Counted from the first letter of the stretch, positions 25,921 to 34,732 are shown. The stretch is 64,000 nt of DNA from Rhizobium sp. EC-SD404 (GCF_902498825.1 NZ_LR701459.1:3085890-3149889); one strand, 5' to 3'. Made by a program: numbers and translations. The notes: generated from the sequence alone by a model not told the origin.

Positions 25921-26516
25921 GCGGCTGGACACAGCATCGAGGCATGGCAGTCGGCCTGCCGCGCGAAGGTATCGATACCGATCAGCTGATCCCTGCCCGC
26001 TTCATGTCGGCGCCGCGTTCTGCTGGCTACGGCGACTTTCTGCTGCATGATCTGCGCCATGACGAGAACGGCCAGACATTACCCGACTTCCCGCTGAACG
26101 CACCTTCCGCCAAGGGCGCGAGTATCCTCGTTGCCCGCCGCAATTTCGGCGGCGGCTCCTCGCGCGAAGCAGCCGTCTATGCGTTGGTGGATGCAGGCTT
26201 TCGCGTGGTGGTCGCTCCAAGCTTCGGCGACATTTTCGCTGGCAACGCGGTCAACAACGGCATGCTTCCCGCCCGGATATCCGAAGCGAACGTCGAGCGG
26301 TTGCTCGCCAAGACACCGGCAGAACTCAGCGTCGACCTTTCCCGCTCTGTCATCGAAGGTTGCGGCGAGCCAATCTCTTTCGATCTCGATCCAATCTGGC
26401 GCATGAAGATCGAGAATGGCTGGGACGACATCGAACTGACCCGGTCCTACCATGACCGCATTGCTGCTTTCGCGCACGCACGCAGAGACGCCAGCCCCTG
26501 GATCTGGGGCAGCTGA
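25917..26516 (+). CDS. 3-isopropylmalate dehydratase small-subunit-like protein (LeuD family)
   Basis: A 199-aa swivel-domain subunit that completes the active site of the LeuC-like protein. Typical motifs are the N-terminal EGIDTDQLIPARFM, ILVARRNFGGGSSREAAVYA and FGDIFAGNAVNNGMLP. Its ATG overlaps the LeuC-like stop by 4 bp. It ends 21 bp from the end of the convergent racemase-like gene, with no clear terminator between them. Confidence 0.9.
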   Translation: MSGWTQHRGMAVGLPREGIDTDQLIPARFMSAPRSAGYGDFLLHDLRHDENGQTLPDFPLNAPSAKGASILVARRNFGGGSSREAAVYALVDAGFRVVVAPSFGDIFAGNAVNNGMLPARISEANVERLLAKTPAELSVDLSRSVIEGCGEPISFDLDPIWRMKIENGWDDIELTRSYHDRIAAFAHARRDASPWIWGS

Positions 26517-26537
26517 CAGCTCGTTGCAGGTCCGATT

Positions 26538-27311
26538 CTAGAGCCCTTTCGGGTGGGCCATGAATTCCTCGATGACCTCGAGAGGCGGCTTCACGTAGTC
26601 CGAGGTGCGGCTGATCCCGAGTCCCGTGAGCTTCTTCAACTTCACGGCCATCTCCGCCTGCTTGACGACGATCGGGATCCCGTTGATCACCGGAGCTCCA
26701 TCCACGCGGTGATCGTGGAGTTGCGAGAACAGCAGCATCGGGATGCCGCCGCCGGGTATCAGCACATCCACGCCTTCTTCGACCAGTGGCCTCGCCTGCT
26801 CCTCGAACAAGGCCCTGACCGTCTCGAGCTTTTCGTCGGAGCCGAAGGCGTCCAGGATCTGGCCGGGCTCGAACTGCATCGCATGCACGCCCGTCACCCG
26901 CTCCTTCAGCCCATACTTGCCGATCTGGTGATGGAACCAAGGAATGTAGCGCCGATTGATCGTCACGATGCCCGAGCGCTGGCCGAGCTGGCAGGCATGC
27001 AGCATCGACGCCTCGCCCATGCCCAGAACCGGTATGTCGACCACCGAGCGCGCCTCGTAGAGACCCGCATCCTGGAAGTGCCCGATGATGAAGGCGTCAT
27101 AGCCTTCCCGCTCCGCGCGCACGGCGTTGCAAATCACCTCGCGGGCGCAGCGGAACTCGACGATGGCATGCGCATAGGAATCGTGCGGCGTGATTCCCTT
27201 AATATCGATCTCGGTGCCTGGATCGATGATCTGGTCGAGATGCTTGCGCAGCTCGTCCCAGTAGCTCGCACCATGTTCGTAGTCGACGTAGCTTTGATAC
27301 CAGATGCGCAT
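26538..27311 (-). CDS. Asp/Glu/hydantoin racemase-family protein lacking both catalytic cysteines
   Basis: A 257-aa protein with the two-domain Asp/Glu racemase fold. Normal family members use two Cys: one in a CFxDPGL motif and one in an LGCAGM motif. Here the first site reads IIGHFQDAGL (His78) and the second PGGGIP (Pro186-Gly189), so both thiols are missing. Cys-based racemisation cannot operate, and a lyase or isomerase role, or ligand sensing, should be considered. It is last in the operon headed by TRAP system 2 (26.5-30.2 kb), 2 bp behind the DctM gene. Confidence 0.78.
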   Translation of the reverse strand: MRIWYQSYVDYEHGASYWDELRKHLDQIIDPGTEIDIKGITPHDSYAHAIVEFRCAREVICNAVRAEREGYDAFIIGHFQDAGLYEARSVVDIPVLGMGEASMLHACQLGQRSGIVTINRRYIPWFHHQIGKYGLKERVTGVHAMQFEPGQILDAFGSDEKLETVRALFEEQARPLVEEGVDVLIPGGGIPMLLFSQLHDHRVDGAPVINGIPIVVKQAEMAVKLKKLTGLGISRTSDYVKPPLEVIEEFMAHPKGL

Positions 27312-27313
27312 CG

Positions 27314-28633
27314 TCAGTACCTGATCATGCTGGGAAGCCACAAAGCGATCTGCGGCCAGATGACGAGAAGCACGACCAGAAAGAGCGTGCATCCGATGTA
27401 AGGCAACGCCGCCCGGGCGACCTCGCCGATCGTGGTGCCCTTGGGTGCCACCCCGACCATGACAAACAGCAGTAGCCCGAACGGTGGCGTCACCAGACTA
27501 AGCTCCAGCACCAGCAGCATGATGATGCCGAACCAGACGGCATCGAAACCGGCGAGCGCCGACAGCGGCATGAAGATCGGCAGCGTCAGCATCATGATCG
27601 ACAGCGGATCCATGAACATCCCCAGCACGATCAGCACCAGGACCATAAGGGTCAGCAGCACATAAGGCGAAACATCGAACCCGGTTGCAAAGCCGATCAG
27701 GCCTTGCGAGGCGCCGGAGAAAGCCAGGATCTGCGAGAATGTCGTGGAACCGACGATGATCATCAGCATCATCACCGAGACCGCGAGGGTGCCTTTCATC
27801 GACTTGACGACGGCCTCCCAGCTCAACTTGCCGTAGAGCGCTGCAAGAACGATCACGGCCAGCGCACCGAATGCCGCCGATTCCGTAGGCGTCGCCCAAC
27901 CGAGCAGGATCAAGCCGACGACGGCGAAGACCACGATCCCCATCGGGGCCACGTCGACGATGAGCGCACGAGCGATCTCGCGTGCCGTTGCGCGCTCCGC
28001 CGCGTAGCCGGGCGCCGCGTCGGGATCGATGGCGATCTGCAGGCGGATCATCAGAGCGAACAGCAGCGCAAGCACGAGGCCCGGTATCAGGCCTGCGATC
28101 AAAAGCGATCCCACGTCGATCCGCCCGAGCGAACCGAGCAGCACCGCCAGCGAGGATGGCGGAATGATCATGGCGAGGCCGCCCGTCGCCAGGATCGGGC
28201 CCATGATGATGTGCTTCTTGTATCCGCGCTTGATCATGTCCGGCATCAAGGTGGTGCCGAGCATGGCGGCGTTGGCCATGGACGAGCCGGAAAGCGTGGC
28301 GAAGATCGTGCCGCCGCCGACGGTCAGATAGGCGAGCCGGCCGCGAATGTTGCCCATGCATTTGTCGAGCGCGTCGAAGACCCGGAACGCGAGGCCCGTA
28401 TGGAAGAGCAGCTCTCCCATGATGAGGAAGAGCGGCACCGGCACGAGCGCGAAGCTGGTCACAGACGTCGTCGCGTTCGCAACCAGCTGATCGATTCCGA
28501 CCACGCCGCCCATGAAGATCAGAACGCCGATGATATTGATGACAAGGAAAGCGATCGCGACCGGCATCCCGATGAGCATGAAGGCGAGAAGGCCGCCGAT
28601 CATGATCAGCGTGGCGTCATACCAAGGCATCAT
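27314..28633 (-). CDS. TRAP transporter large permease, DctM family (system 2)
   Basis: A 439-aa polytopic membrane permease. DctM signatures LSGSSMANAAMLGTTLMPDM and LSLVTPPFGLLLFV are present. Its stop is 2 bp before the racemase-like gene, and its start directly follows the DctQ gene (1 bp gap), so Q, M and the racemase-like gene form one transcript. Start is a double Met at 28633/28630. Confidence 0.93.
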   Translation of the reverse strand: MMPWYDATLIMIGGLLAFMLIGMPVAIAFLVINIIGVLIFMGGVVGIDQLVANATTSVTSFALVPVPLFLIMGELLFHTGLAFRVFDALDKCMGNIRGRLAYLTVGGGTIFATLSGSSMANAAMLGTTLMPDMIKRGYKKHIIMGPILATGGLAMIIPPSSLAVLLGSLGRIDVGSLLIAGLIPGLVLALLFALMIRLQIAIDPDAAPGYAAERATAREIARALIVDVAPMGIVVFAVVGLILLGWATPTESAAFGALAVIVLAALYGKLSWEAVVKSMKGTLAVSVMMLMIIVGSTTFSQILAFSGASQGLIGFATGFDVSPYVLLTLMVLVLIVLGMFMDPLSIMMLTLPIFMPLSALAGFDAVWFGIIMLLVLELSLVTPPFGLLLFVMVGVAPKGTTIGEVARAALPYIGCTLFLVVLLVIWPQIALWLPSMIRY

Positions 28634-28634
28634 G

Positions 28635-29126
28635 TCAGTGTCCCCCGCCCGCGCCGCTATAGGTCTCGCCGCGCAACAGGATGCGCAGGAACTCGATTGC
28701 CATCAGGAAGAAACCACCGCCCAGCATGGCGTAGAGCACCCAGGCCGGAAAATTGACCGACCGCATGTCCACAGACCGCGTTGCGATCATCTCCATGCCG
28801 ACGGCAGCCGATCGCCAGGTGAGAAGGGCAAGCGCCAGGATCGAAATGACCAGAACGAGCCGACCCACCGCCACGCGCAGGCCATCCGGCAGCTTCGCGA
28901 CGAAGGAGCCGATCGCCACATGGCCGTTTTCCCGCACCAGCCAGGGAGCCGCCGCCATGGTGGCGAAAAGCATCACATACTCGACGATCGCGCTCGTCGA
29001 TTGGAACGGCCTGAAGCCGGTATTCCGCAGGATGACATCGACGATGATCAGCGCCGTGATGGCCGCGAGGCTGATCGCCCCGAGAGCCGCCAGGCCAACG
29101 ATCAGCCGGTCATAAAATCTCATCAT
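28635..29126 (-). CDS. TRAP transporter small permease, DctQ family (system 2)
   Basis: A 163-aa four-helix membrane protein. The loop ILRNTGFRPFQSTSAIVEYV and WLVRENGHVAIGSFV after helix 2 match DctQ. It follows the DctP gene by 66 bp that contain a stable hairpin, and it abuts DctM by 1 bp. The C-terminus is Gly-rich. It pairs with DctM in the sodium-coupled translocation unit. Confidence 0.9.
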   Translation of the reverse strand: MMRFYDRLIVGLAALGAISLAAITALIIVDVILRNTGFRPFQSTSAIVEYVMLFATMAAAPWLVRENGHVAIGSFVAKLPDGLRVAVGRLVLVISILALALLTWRSAAVGMEMIATRSVDMRSVNFPAWVLYAMLGGGFFLMAIEFLRILLRGETYSGAGGGH

Positions 29127-29156
29127 GGTCTTGGCGCCCGTCCCATTGAAAATGGA

Positions 29157-29185
29157 ACCGGGCGAGGCGCTTGGCCCCGCCCGGT
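29157..29185 (-). other. Intercistronic stem-loop between dctP and dctQ
   Basis: Perfect 8-bp inverted repeat, ACCGGGCG and CGCCCGGT, with a 13-nt loop. It lies in the 66-bp gap between the TRAP receptor and the permease genes. The minus-strand sequence after it, TCCATTTTC, has a weak T tract. Such hairpins often stabilise upstream receptor mRNA or attenuate permease transcription, so that receptor exceeds permease; this role is inferred. Confidence 0.5.
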
Positions 29186-29192
29186 CAACCGA

Positions 29193-30185
29193 TCACTCAG
29201 GATAGTAAGCTGCACGCAGCGCGTCGTAATGCTCGCTGCCGGCCGCCTGCATCCGCGCCCAGGCGCTTTCGAACGCCATGCGGCGGAACTCTTCCGCCTG
29301 CTCGCCTTCCAGTTCCACGACGGTCATACCTTCCTCGCGCACGGTGGCGTCCGTTTCGGAAATCACCTGCTGGAAGTTCTCATAGGAAGCCAGTTCGTAT
29401 TCCACCGCGGCTTCCTCGATGATCGCCTTGGCCTCATCTGAAAGACCTTCCCATTTGGCCGGGTTGATCACGACGGCGAGATCCGTCTGGAAGACGCCCG
29501 GATCGATGCGGTAGCGCAGGAAGCGATCCCAGGAGAGATCCTTGATGCCGACGATCGGCCAGCCGGATCCGTCGAAGGTGGAGCGTTCGAGACCAGTGTA
29601 GACGTCTGGCACCGGCACGGAGACCGGGATCGCACCGATCTCCTCGAAGAACGCGTTGTAGATCGGCTGCGAACGAATACGCAGGCCGGAAAGATCGACG
29701 CCGCCTTCCTCGGTGCGCTGCGGCTCTTCGATCGTATAGACGTGGAACTCGACGCCAGTATCGAGATGCGCCAGGACTTCAACGCCTAGCTTTTCGCGGA
29801 ACGCCTGCTGCATGATTTCGAAGCCGCCGTTCTCGCGTGCTTCCGCAGCAGTCACCGTCGAACCGACCCAGGCGTCCGCTTCCGGCATGGTGCCGAGGTA
29901 ATAGGATGCCGGGCCGTACTGCATGTCGATCACGCCGCGGCGAACCGCGTCGACCTGCTGGTTCGGCGGAAACATTTCAGGACCGCCGGCATAGGTGATC
30001 TGGACGACGCCCTCGCCCTTTTCGTTCACGAGATCGACGAAACCCTGGAAACTCTGGGAGAAAGCGAGCGTCTGTGGGAAGGCTGAGATCGCCCGGATCT
30101 GCTCTTGGGCGTGGATCCCGGAAGCGCCGAGCGCAAGCACCGATGCGGTCGTCATGATGGCAAGTTTTGTACGATGTTTCTGCAT
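29193..30185 (-). CDS. TRAP transporter substrate-binding protein, DctP family (system 2)
   Basis: A 330-aa periplasmic receptor. A Sec-type signal is at the N-terminus (IMTTASVLALGASGIHAQ with an AxA-like site). The mature protein has AVRRGVIDMQYGPASYYLG and a DctP-type GLRIRSQPIYNAFF segment with the ligand Arg. AGAGGA lies before the ATG at 30185. The sequence differs clearly from systems 1 and 3, so the ligand is probably different. It leads a P-Q-M-racemase operon and lies 53 bp behind the HCDH-like gene. Confidence 0.92.
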   Translation of the reverse strand: MQKHRTKLAIMTTASVLALGASGIHAQEQIRAISAFPQTLAFSQSFQGFVDLVNEKGEGVVQITYAGGPEMFPPNQQVDAVRRGVIDMQYGPASYYLGTMPEADAWVGSTVTAAEARENGGFEIMQQAFREKLGVEVLAHLDTGVEFHVYTIEEPQRTEEGGVDLSGLRIRSQPIYNAFFEEIGAIPVSVPVPDVYTGLERSTFDGSGWPIVGIKDLSWDRFLRYRIDPGVFQTDLAVVINPAKWEGLSDEAKAIIEEAAVEYELASYENFQQVISETDATVREEGMTVVELEGEQAEEFRRMAFESAWARMQAAGSEHYDALRAAYYPE

Positions 30186-30238
30186 GTTGAGTGTCCTCTC
30201 TGAATCTTTAAACGAGCTGCCGGCTTGCTGCCGATCTG

Positions 30239-31231
30239 TCATGAATTGCCCGCGAGAACCGGAGGGCGAACAAGCCCTGAAGCTTCGAGGGATCGTAGGA
30301 AATCTGCCATGCGTCGCTGCCGGTATGCGGCCACGTCCACGCCCTGGTAATCGAAGAAGCCGGCACCGGTCTTTAGACCGATCTTGCCCTCTTCCATGTT
30401 GCGGCTGATGATCGCCGGCGGCGCGAAGCGCTCGTCCTTGAAAGCGTCGCTCAGATAGTTCGACGCATAGTAGAGAATGTCGCCGCCGCCCCAGTCGATG
30501 AATTCGAGAAGACCGAGCACGCCAAAGCGCAGCCCGAAGCCGTAGGTCACGGCCTTGTCGACATCCTCTGCGCTGGCAACGCCTTCCTCCACCAGTCGCG
30601 CCGCTTCGTTCATAGCCAGCGCCTGGATGCGGGGGACGATGTAACCGGGCGACGCCTTGCAGGTGATCGGCACCTTACCGATGGATTCGAGAAACCCTCG
30701 CACGGCAGCGAGCGCCTCATCGGCCGTCTCGTCGGCCGGACTGAGCTCGACCAGCGGCATCAGGAACGCCGGGTTCAGCCAGTGCGCGTTGAGGAAACGG
30801 CTCGGATACTGAGTGAATGCTGCCAGATGCGTCGACAGCATCGTCGATGTCGTGGAGGCGAGCACGGCCCGCTCGTCGGCATTGGCATCGAAAACGGCAA
30901 AGGCATCACGCTTGGCTGCTTCGGTTTCCGGCACCGCTTCGAACACGATGGCGGCTTGTGCCAGCGCTTCTGAAGCCTGGTCGGACGGAAGCACCTGTAC
31001 ACGCGCCATGATCTCGCCGATGGCGGCTTTGTCGAAAGCGCCGAGCGACGCGATCGCCGCGAGTCCCGCTTCGATCTCGCCGAGCGTCTGCGCCTTCAGC
31101 TCCTCGAAGGCCGCAGCATCCCGCGGCTTGGCATCGAGCAGGCGGATGTCATGCCCGGCATAGGCGACGCACTGCGCGATGCCGCGTCCCATGCGTCCGG
31201 CGCCGATACAGGCAATGATCTCCCAGGCCAT
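30239..31231 (-). CDS. 3-hydroxyacyl-CoA dehydrogenase-family NAD-dependent dehydrogenase
   Basis: A 330-aa two-domain dehydrogenase of the HCDH/lambda-crystallin superfamily. The NAD motif IGAGRMGRGIAQCVAYAGHD is at residue 10, and the catalytic His region is NAHWLNPAFLMPLVEL near residue 147. The C-terminal helical domain begins at about residue 190 (SPGYIVPRIQALAMNEA). The HWxNP motif is seen in members that oxidise small hydroxy acids rather than acyl-CoA, but this is only suggestive. Its ATG overlaps the opine-dehydrogenase-like stop, so the two are coupled. Confidence 0.85.
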   Translation of the reverse strand: MAWEIIACIGAGRMGRGIAQCVAYAGHDIRLLDAKPRDAAAFEELKAQTLGEIEAGLAAIASLGAFDKAAIGEIMARVQVLPSDQASEALAQAAIVFEAVPETEAAKRDAFAVFDANADERAVLASTTSTMLSTHLAAFTQYPSRFLNAHWLNPAFLMPLVELSPADETADEALAAVRGFLESIGKVPITCKASPGYIVPRIQALAMNEAARLVEEGVASAEDVDKAVTYGFGLRFGVLGLLEFIDWGGGDILYYASNYLSDAFKDERFAPPAIISRNMEEGKIGLKTGAGFFDYQGVDVAAYRQRRMADFLRSLEASGLVRPPVLAGNS

Positions 31232-32307
31232 CAGATGCCGTCCTGCAGCATGGTCTGGACTTCGGCAGGGCTCCGATCGGCAAGACCGACGCTCTCCATG
31301 GTGCGGCCATGCTCTCGGAAATCCTGTTCCGCGACCGCACCGGCGATGGCGAGAAGGCCCTTGGCTACCGGGCACGGCACCCCGGCCCAATCACCGACCG
31401 ACACGAGGAACGCGAGACCGAGACCGACGTCTTCGGTCATGTAACGGTGGTTCTTGAGATCGAGCGTCTCATGCCAGTCACCCGAGCCCACCAGCTTGTC
31501 ATGGGCAAGGTTGCCGTACATCCAGTCGCTGGTTTCGTAGTGATCAGCGAGCGGGAAGTGCGGTGCGCCATAGCCGAGCTTTTCGCGGATCGCGATGCGC
31601 TCGTTGTCGAGCGCCGCATGCGTGCGCCGGATCGCTGGCTGCGTGCCCTCGTTATGGATGTCCCACTTGTCGAAATGCTCGATCGGACCTGCGTTCATCA
31701 GGATCAGTGGAGGGTGGATGATCGGTCCGGCATTCATCAAAGCGCCGGACAGGGCATCTTCCACCCGCTCGATCGCGCCGGGGAAAGCGGCCGAAATGAC
31801 CTTGATGGCTTCGTCGGTCTTGCGGGCCGGCAGGACGCCCGTCGGCAGGCGCGAGGCGCGCGTCGTGATGCGAACCTCAAGCGCATTCTGCTTGCGGCAA
31901 AGCCAGGGAAGCGTTCCGGTCTCGGCAATCGCGATATCGGCGGTGGAGCCCGCATCGCGGATGCGCTTCATCATGATGTAGGAACCGAAGGTGCCCGGCG
32001 GCAGGTAGATCACCTGCCCGTCGACCAGATGCGATGCGAGCGCGTCGGCCATATCCGCTTGCGCGAAAGCCGGCGTCGGCGCGACGATCAAGACCGCCTC
32101 TTTGAGCGCTGCGCCGAGGTCGTCGGTCGGCGATACGGGCACCTTCCGGCTGCCCTTGTGGTCGGTGACGGTGATCGCGCCTGCGGCGGCAATATCGGAA
32201 AAGCTCGACGCCTCGCGACGCCACCACGCAACCTCATGGCCCGCCTCGGTAAAATCAGCCACCGCGGCATAGGACCCGTTGCCCCCACCCAGAACCGCAA
32301 TCTTCAT
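31231..32307 (-). CDS. NAD/NADP octopine/nopaline (opine) dehydrogenase-family protein
   Basis: A 358-aa oxidoreductase. The N-terminal Rossmann motif is IAVLGGGNGSYAAVADF. The C-terminal opine-dehydrogenase domain contains IIHPPLILMNAGPIE, which carries the conserved His. Family members reduce imines formed from an amino acid and a 2-oxo acid, or the reverse. It is co-translated with the HCDH-like gene and follows the MarR gene by 88 bp. Together with two nearby TRAP systems this suggests catabolism of an opine-like or N-substituted acid; the exact ligand is unknown. Confidence 0.85.
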   Translation of the reverse strand: MKIAVLGGGNGSYAAVADFTEAGHEVAWWRREASSFSDIAAAGAITVTDHKGSRKVPVSPTDDLGAALKEAVLIVAPTPAFAQADMADALASHLVDGQVIYLPPGTFGSYIMMKRIRDAGSTADIAIAETGTLPWLCRKQNALEVRITTRASRLPTGVLPARKTDEAIKVISAAFPGAIERVEDALSGALMNAGPIIHPPLILMNAGPIEHFDKWDIHNEGTQPAIRRTHAALDNERIAIREKLGYGAPHFPLADHYETSDWMYGNLAHDKLVGSGDWHETLDLKNHRYMTEDVGLGLAFLVSVGDWAGVPCPVAKGLLAIAGAVAEQDFREHGRTMESVGLADRSPAEVQTMLQDGI

Positions 32308-32395
32308 GAACGCACTCCCTGCTTCTGAACGTCTGAGACGAAGCCGATGGCTTCGAATGTCATCGGCGAGGTGGTTGCGGCGATGCGCATCTCCC

Positions 32396-32929
32396 TCACC
32401 GCTCCTCGTCTATAGTCTGGCCGGACGGGCGATCGCCGGCACGTGCCTCCGGCCCGTGCAGATCGACGATCCGCGCCAGCACATCCTTCAGGATTTCCGC
32501 CTGTCCCGGAGAAATCTGCTCGATGATCCCCGCCTCGTGCGCACGGGCTTCCGCAATCAGTTCGATGGCGAGCTTCCTGCCCTTCTTCGTGAGGTAAACC
32601 CTCACGCGGCGACGATCACGCTGGTCGCTGCGCCGCGAGACCAGGTCCTTCTCGGCCATCTGGTCGATTATCTTCGTCAGACGCGACTGCTCCATCAGCG
32701 CCAAAGCGGCCAGTTGGGTCACCATCTGGCCCTCCTCGTCGGCGAGGCAGGCCAGGATGCGCCACTCGGGCACGCGCACGCCGCGGGCTCGAACCAGCGC
32801 GTGGAATTCCGTCGACACGCCGTCGCTGGCAGCGGCAAGCAGATAGAGGAGGTAGTTGCGGACGAAGCCTTGATCGGCGGGTTTTCCGGTCTCGGCGGCA
32901 GTGTCAGCAAGGCGCTTCGGTACAGTCAT
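32396..32929 (-). CDS. MarR-family transcriptional regulator
   Basis: A 177-aa winged-helix regulator. The recognition region is VTQLAALALMEQSRLTKIIDQM and the wing contains RRSDQRDRRRVRVYLTKKG, the standard MarR signature. The C-terminal tail is acidic and disordered. It lies 7 bp after the dctM gene of TRAP system 3 and before the opine-dehydrogenase-like gene. It probably controls the TRAP and dehydrogenase operon, perhaps through the palindrome upstream of dctP at 35.8 kb. Confidence 0.92.
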   Translation of the reverse strand: MTVPKRLADTAAETGKPADQGFVRNYLLYLLAAASDGVSTEFHALVRARGVRVPEWRILACLADEEGQMVTQLAALALMEQSRLTKIIDQMAEKDLVSRRSDQRDRRRVRVYLTKKGRKLAIELIAEARAHEAGIIEQISPGQAEILKDVLARIVDLHGPEARAGDRPSGQTIDEER

Positions 32930-32936
32930 CTGGTGC

Positions 32937-34223
32937 TCACATCGATTGGGGGATGAGGAGCGCCAGACTTGGCACGAAAATCAGCAGGACGAGACGCACG
33001 ATGTCGACCGCAACGAACGGGACGACGCCGGCATAGATGCGTTCGATCGGCACTTCGGGCGCGACCGAGCGAATGACGAAGATGTTCATGCCGATGGGCG
33101 GCGTGATGTAGGAAAGCTCGGTTGCGATCACCACAAAGATGCCGAACCAGATCGGATCGAACCCCAGACCAACGACGATCGGGAAGAAGATCGGTACCGT
33201 CAGCGTCACCATCGACAGGCTTTCCAGCAGGCAGCCGAGGATCAGGTAGATGATGACGATGGAGAAGATGACCTGGTAGGGCCCGGCGCCCAGAAGGTTG
33301 ATCCATTCGCGCAGATCGGTCGTTAGGCCGGAGAAGTTCACGTAGTTCAGGAAGAACAGCGCGCCGAACAGGATGAAGAACATCACTGCGGTGGTCTTCG
33401 CCGTATCGAAAAGCGTGACGAGTGTGTTGCGCAGCGTCAGCCGGCCCCGGGCAGCGGTGAGAAGGAACGCTCCGCCGGCGCCCATGCCCGCGGCCTCGGT
33501 GGCCGTGAACGCGCCGACATAGATGCCGCCCAGCACGAACACGAACAATGCCAGCGCCCAGAAAACGCCCTTCAAAGCTCGGAAGCGCTCGATCAACGGC
33601 AGCTTCGGCTGGACCGCGAACTCTTCCCTGTACATCACCAGCGAAAGCCGGACGGCGAAGATGTAGAAGACGATGCCGACCAGCCCCGGAAGCAGGCCGG
33701 CCAAAAACAGCATGCCGATATTCTGCTGGGTGAGGATCCCGTAGATCACCAGGATCACCGAAGGCGGAATGAGGATGCCGAGCGTGCCGCCGGAAGCGAT
33801 CGACGATGCCGCTAGGCGGTCGGAATAGCCGAAGCGGCGCATTTCAGGCAGCGCGATGCGCGCCATCGTCGCGGTGGTCGCAAGCGACGACCCGCACACC
33901 GAGGAAAACCCGCCGCAGGCGACGATCGTCGCCATGGCAAGCCCACCCTTTCGGTGGCCGAGCCAGGCATTGGCTGCTTTGAAGAGCTCCGCCGCGACGC
34001 CCGACTGAACGACCAGGTTGCCCATCAACAGGAACAGCGGCACCACGGACAGCGTGTAGCTGCGACCGCCATCGAAATAGGTCTGGCCGATCAAAGAAAG
34101 CGTCGGCGTCCAGCCAATGATAGAGGCGACCCCGATGAGGCCCACACCCGCCATGGCGAAGGCGATGGGGATACCGCAGAAAATGAGGCCCAGAAGCAGG
34201 GCGACGCCGATCGGCCAATCCAT
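32937..34223 (-). CDS. TRAP transporter large permease, DctM family (system 3)
   Basis: A 428-aa membrane permease with DctM motifs (GGFSSVCGSSLATTATMARI, and TELSYITPPIGMNIFVI near the C-terminus). The ATG at 34223 overlaps the DctQ stop. Its stop is 7 bp before marR, so transporter and regulator are co-transcribed. No sequence feature indicates the ligand. Confidence 0.93.
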   Translation of the reverse strand: MDWPIGVALLLGLIFCGIPIAFAMAGVGLIGVASIIGWTPTLSLIGQTYFDGGRSYTLSVVPLFLLMGNLVVQSGVAAELFKAANAWLGHRKGGLAMATIVACGGFSSVCGSSLATTATMARIALPEMRRFGYSDRLAASSIASGGTLGILIPPSVILVIYGILTQQNIGMLFLAGLLPGLVGIVFYIFAVRLSLVMYREEFAVQPKLPLIERFRALKGVFWALALFVFVLGGIYVGAFTATEAAGMGAGGAFLLTAARGRLTLRNTLVTLFDTAKTTAVMFFILFGALFFLNYVNFSGLTTDLREWINLLGAGPYQVIFSIVIIYLILGCLLESLSMVTLTVPIFFPIVVGLGFDPIWFGIFVVIATELSYITPPIGMNIFVIRSVAPEVPIERIYAGVVPFVAVDIVRLVLLIFVPSLALLIPQSM

Positions 34224-34732
34224 CACACGGCCTCCTCTCGACCTTTGGACAGCCGCATGACGGCCATCACGAAGGTGACGATAGAACAGGCGCCGGCGAT
34301 GACTGCGGCGGCCTTCGAAAACGGCCCGATCGGCGCGCGCAGAAAGACCGTGACCTCGTTGTAACTCGCCAGCTGGCTGCCGTGCTTCCAGAGCTGCCAT
34401 GCGATGATCGCAAGCACGACGGATACGAAGAGCCGTGCGATCAGGAGTTGCGCGGTCTCCGCCCAACCCTTGAGCCGGGACGTGATGAGATCGACGGAGA
34501 TATGCCCGTCATCGAGACAGACGGCCGGCAGCCCGCAGAAGATGATCGCCATCAGCAGGAGCTCCGTATATTCGGATGCGCCCGGCAAGGGACTGGACAG
34601 GAAATAGCGCCCGACGACGTCGGTCACCGTGACGAGTGTCAAGGCGACCAGCAGCGCTCCGCAGAGCACTGCCGTGACCATGCGCAATCCCCGCCGAGCC
34701 CTTTTGAAAAAGGCCTCGGGAGCGGGTGTCAT
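34223..34732 (-). CDS. TRAP transporter small permease, DctQ family (system 3)
   Basis: A 169-aa four-helix protein. The DctQ loop VVGRYFLSSPLPGASEYTEL and VCLDDGHISVDLI after helix 2 are present. Start and stop overlap the neighbouring dctP and dctM genes: ATG at 34732 overlaps TGA, and a GTG directly upstream at 34735 is an alternative start. Gene order is P-Q-M here. Confidence 0.9.
   Translation of the reverse strand: MTPAPEAFFKRARRGLRMVTAVLCGALLVALTLVTVTDVVGRYFLSSPLPGASEYTELLLMAIIFCGLPAVCLDDGHISVDLITSRLKGWAETAQLLIARLFVSVVLAIIAWQLWKHGSQLASYNEVTVFLRAPIGPFSKAAAVIAGACSIVTFVMAVMRLSKGREEAV

Noticed and set aside
24511..26516. Housekeeping leucine biosynthesis leuCD.
   Set aside because: The pair is in a GntR-controlled operon next to catabolic genes, without leuA or leuB. 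Alkyl-malate or maleate hydro-lyase is more likely, although not proved.
27704..28756. Long open frame on the plus strand antisense to the TRAP permease.
   Set aside because: His/Arg/Glu-rich shadow of a hydrophobic reading frame. The DctM and DctQ motifs are on the minus strand.
30239..31231. Ordinary fatty-acid 3-hydroxyacyl-CoA dehydrogenase of beta-oxidation.
   Set aside because: The His motif is HWLNP and the gene is paired with an opine-dehydrogenase-like gene and TRAP systems, with no thiolase or enoyl-CoA hydratase nearby.
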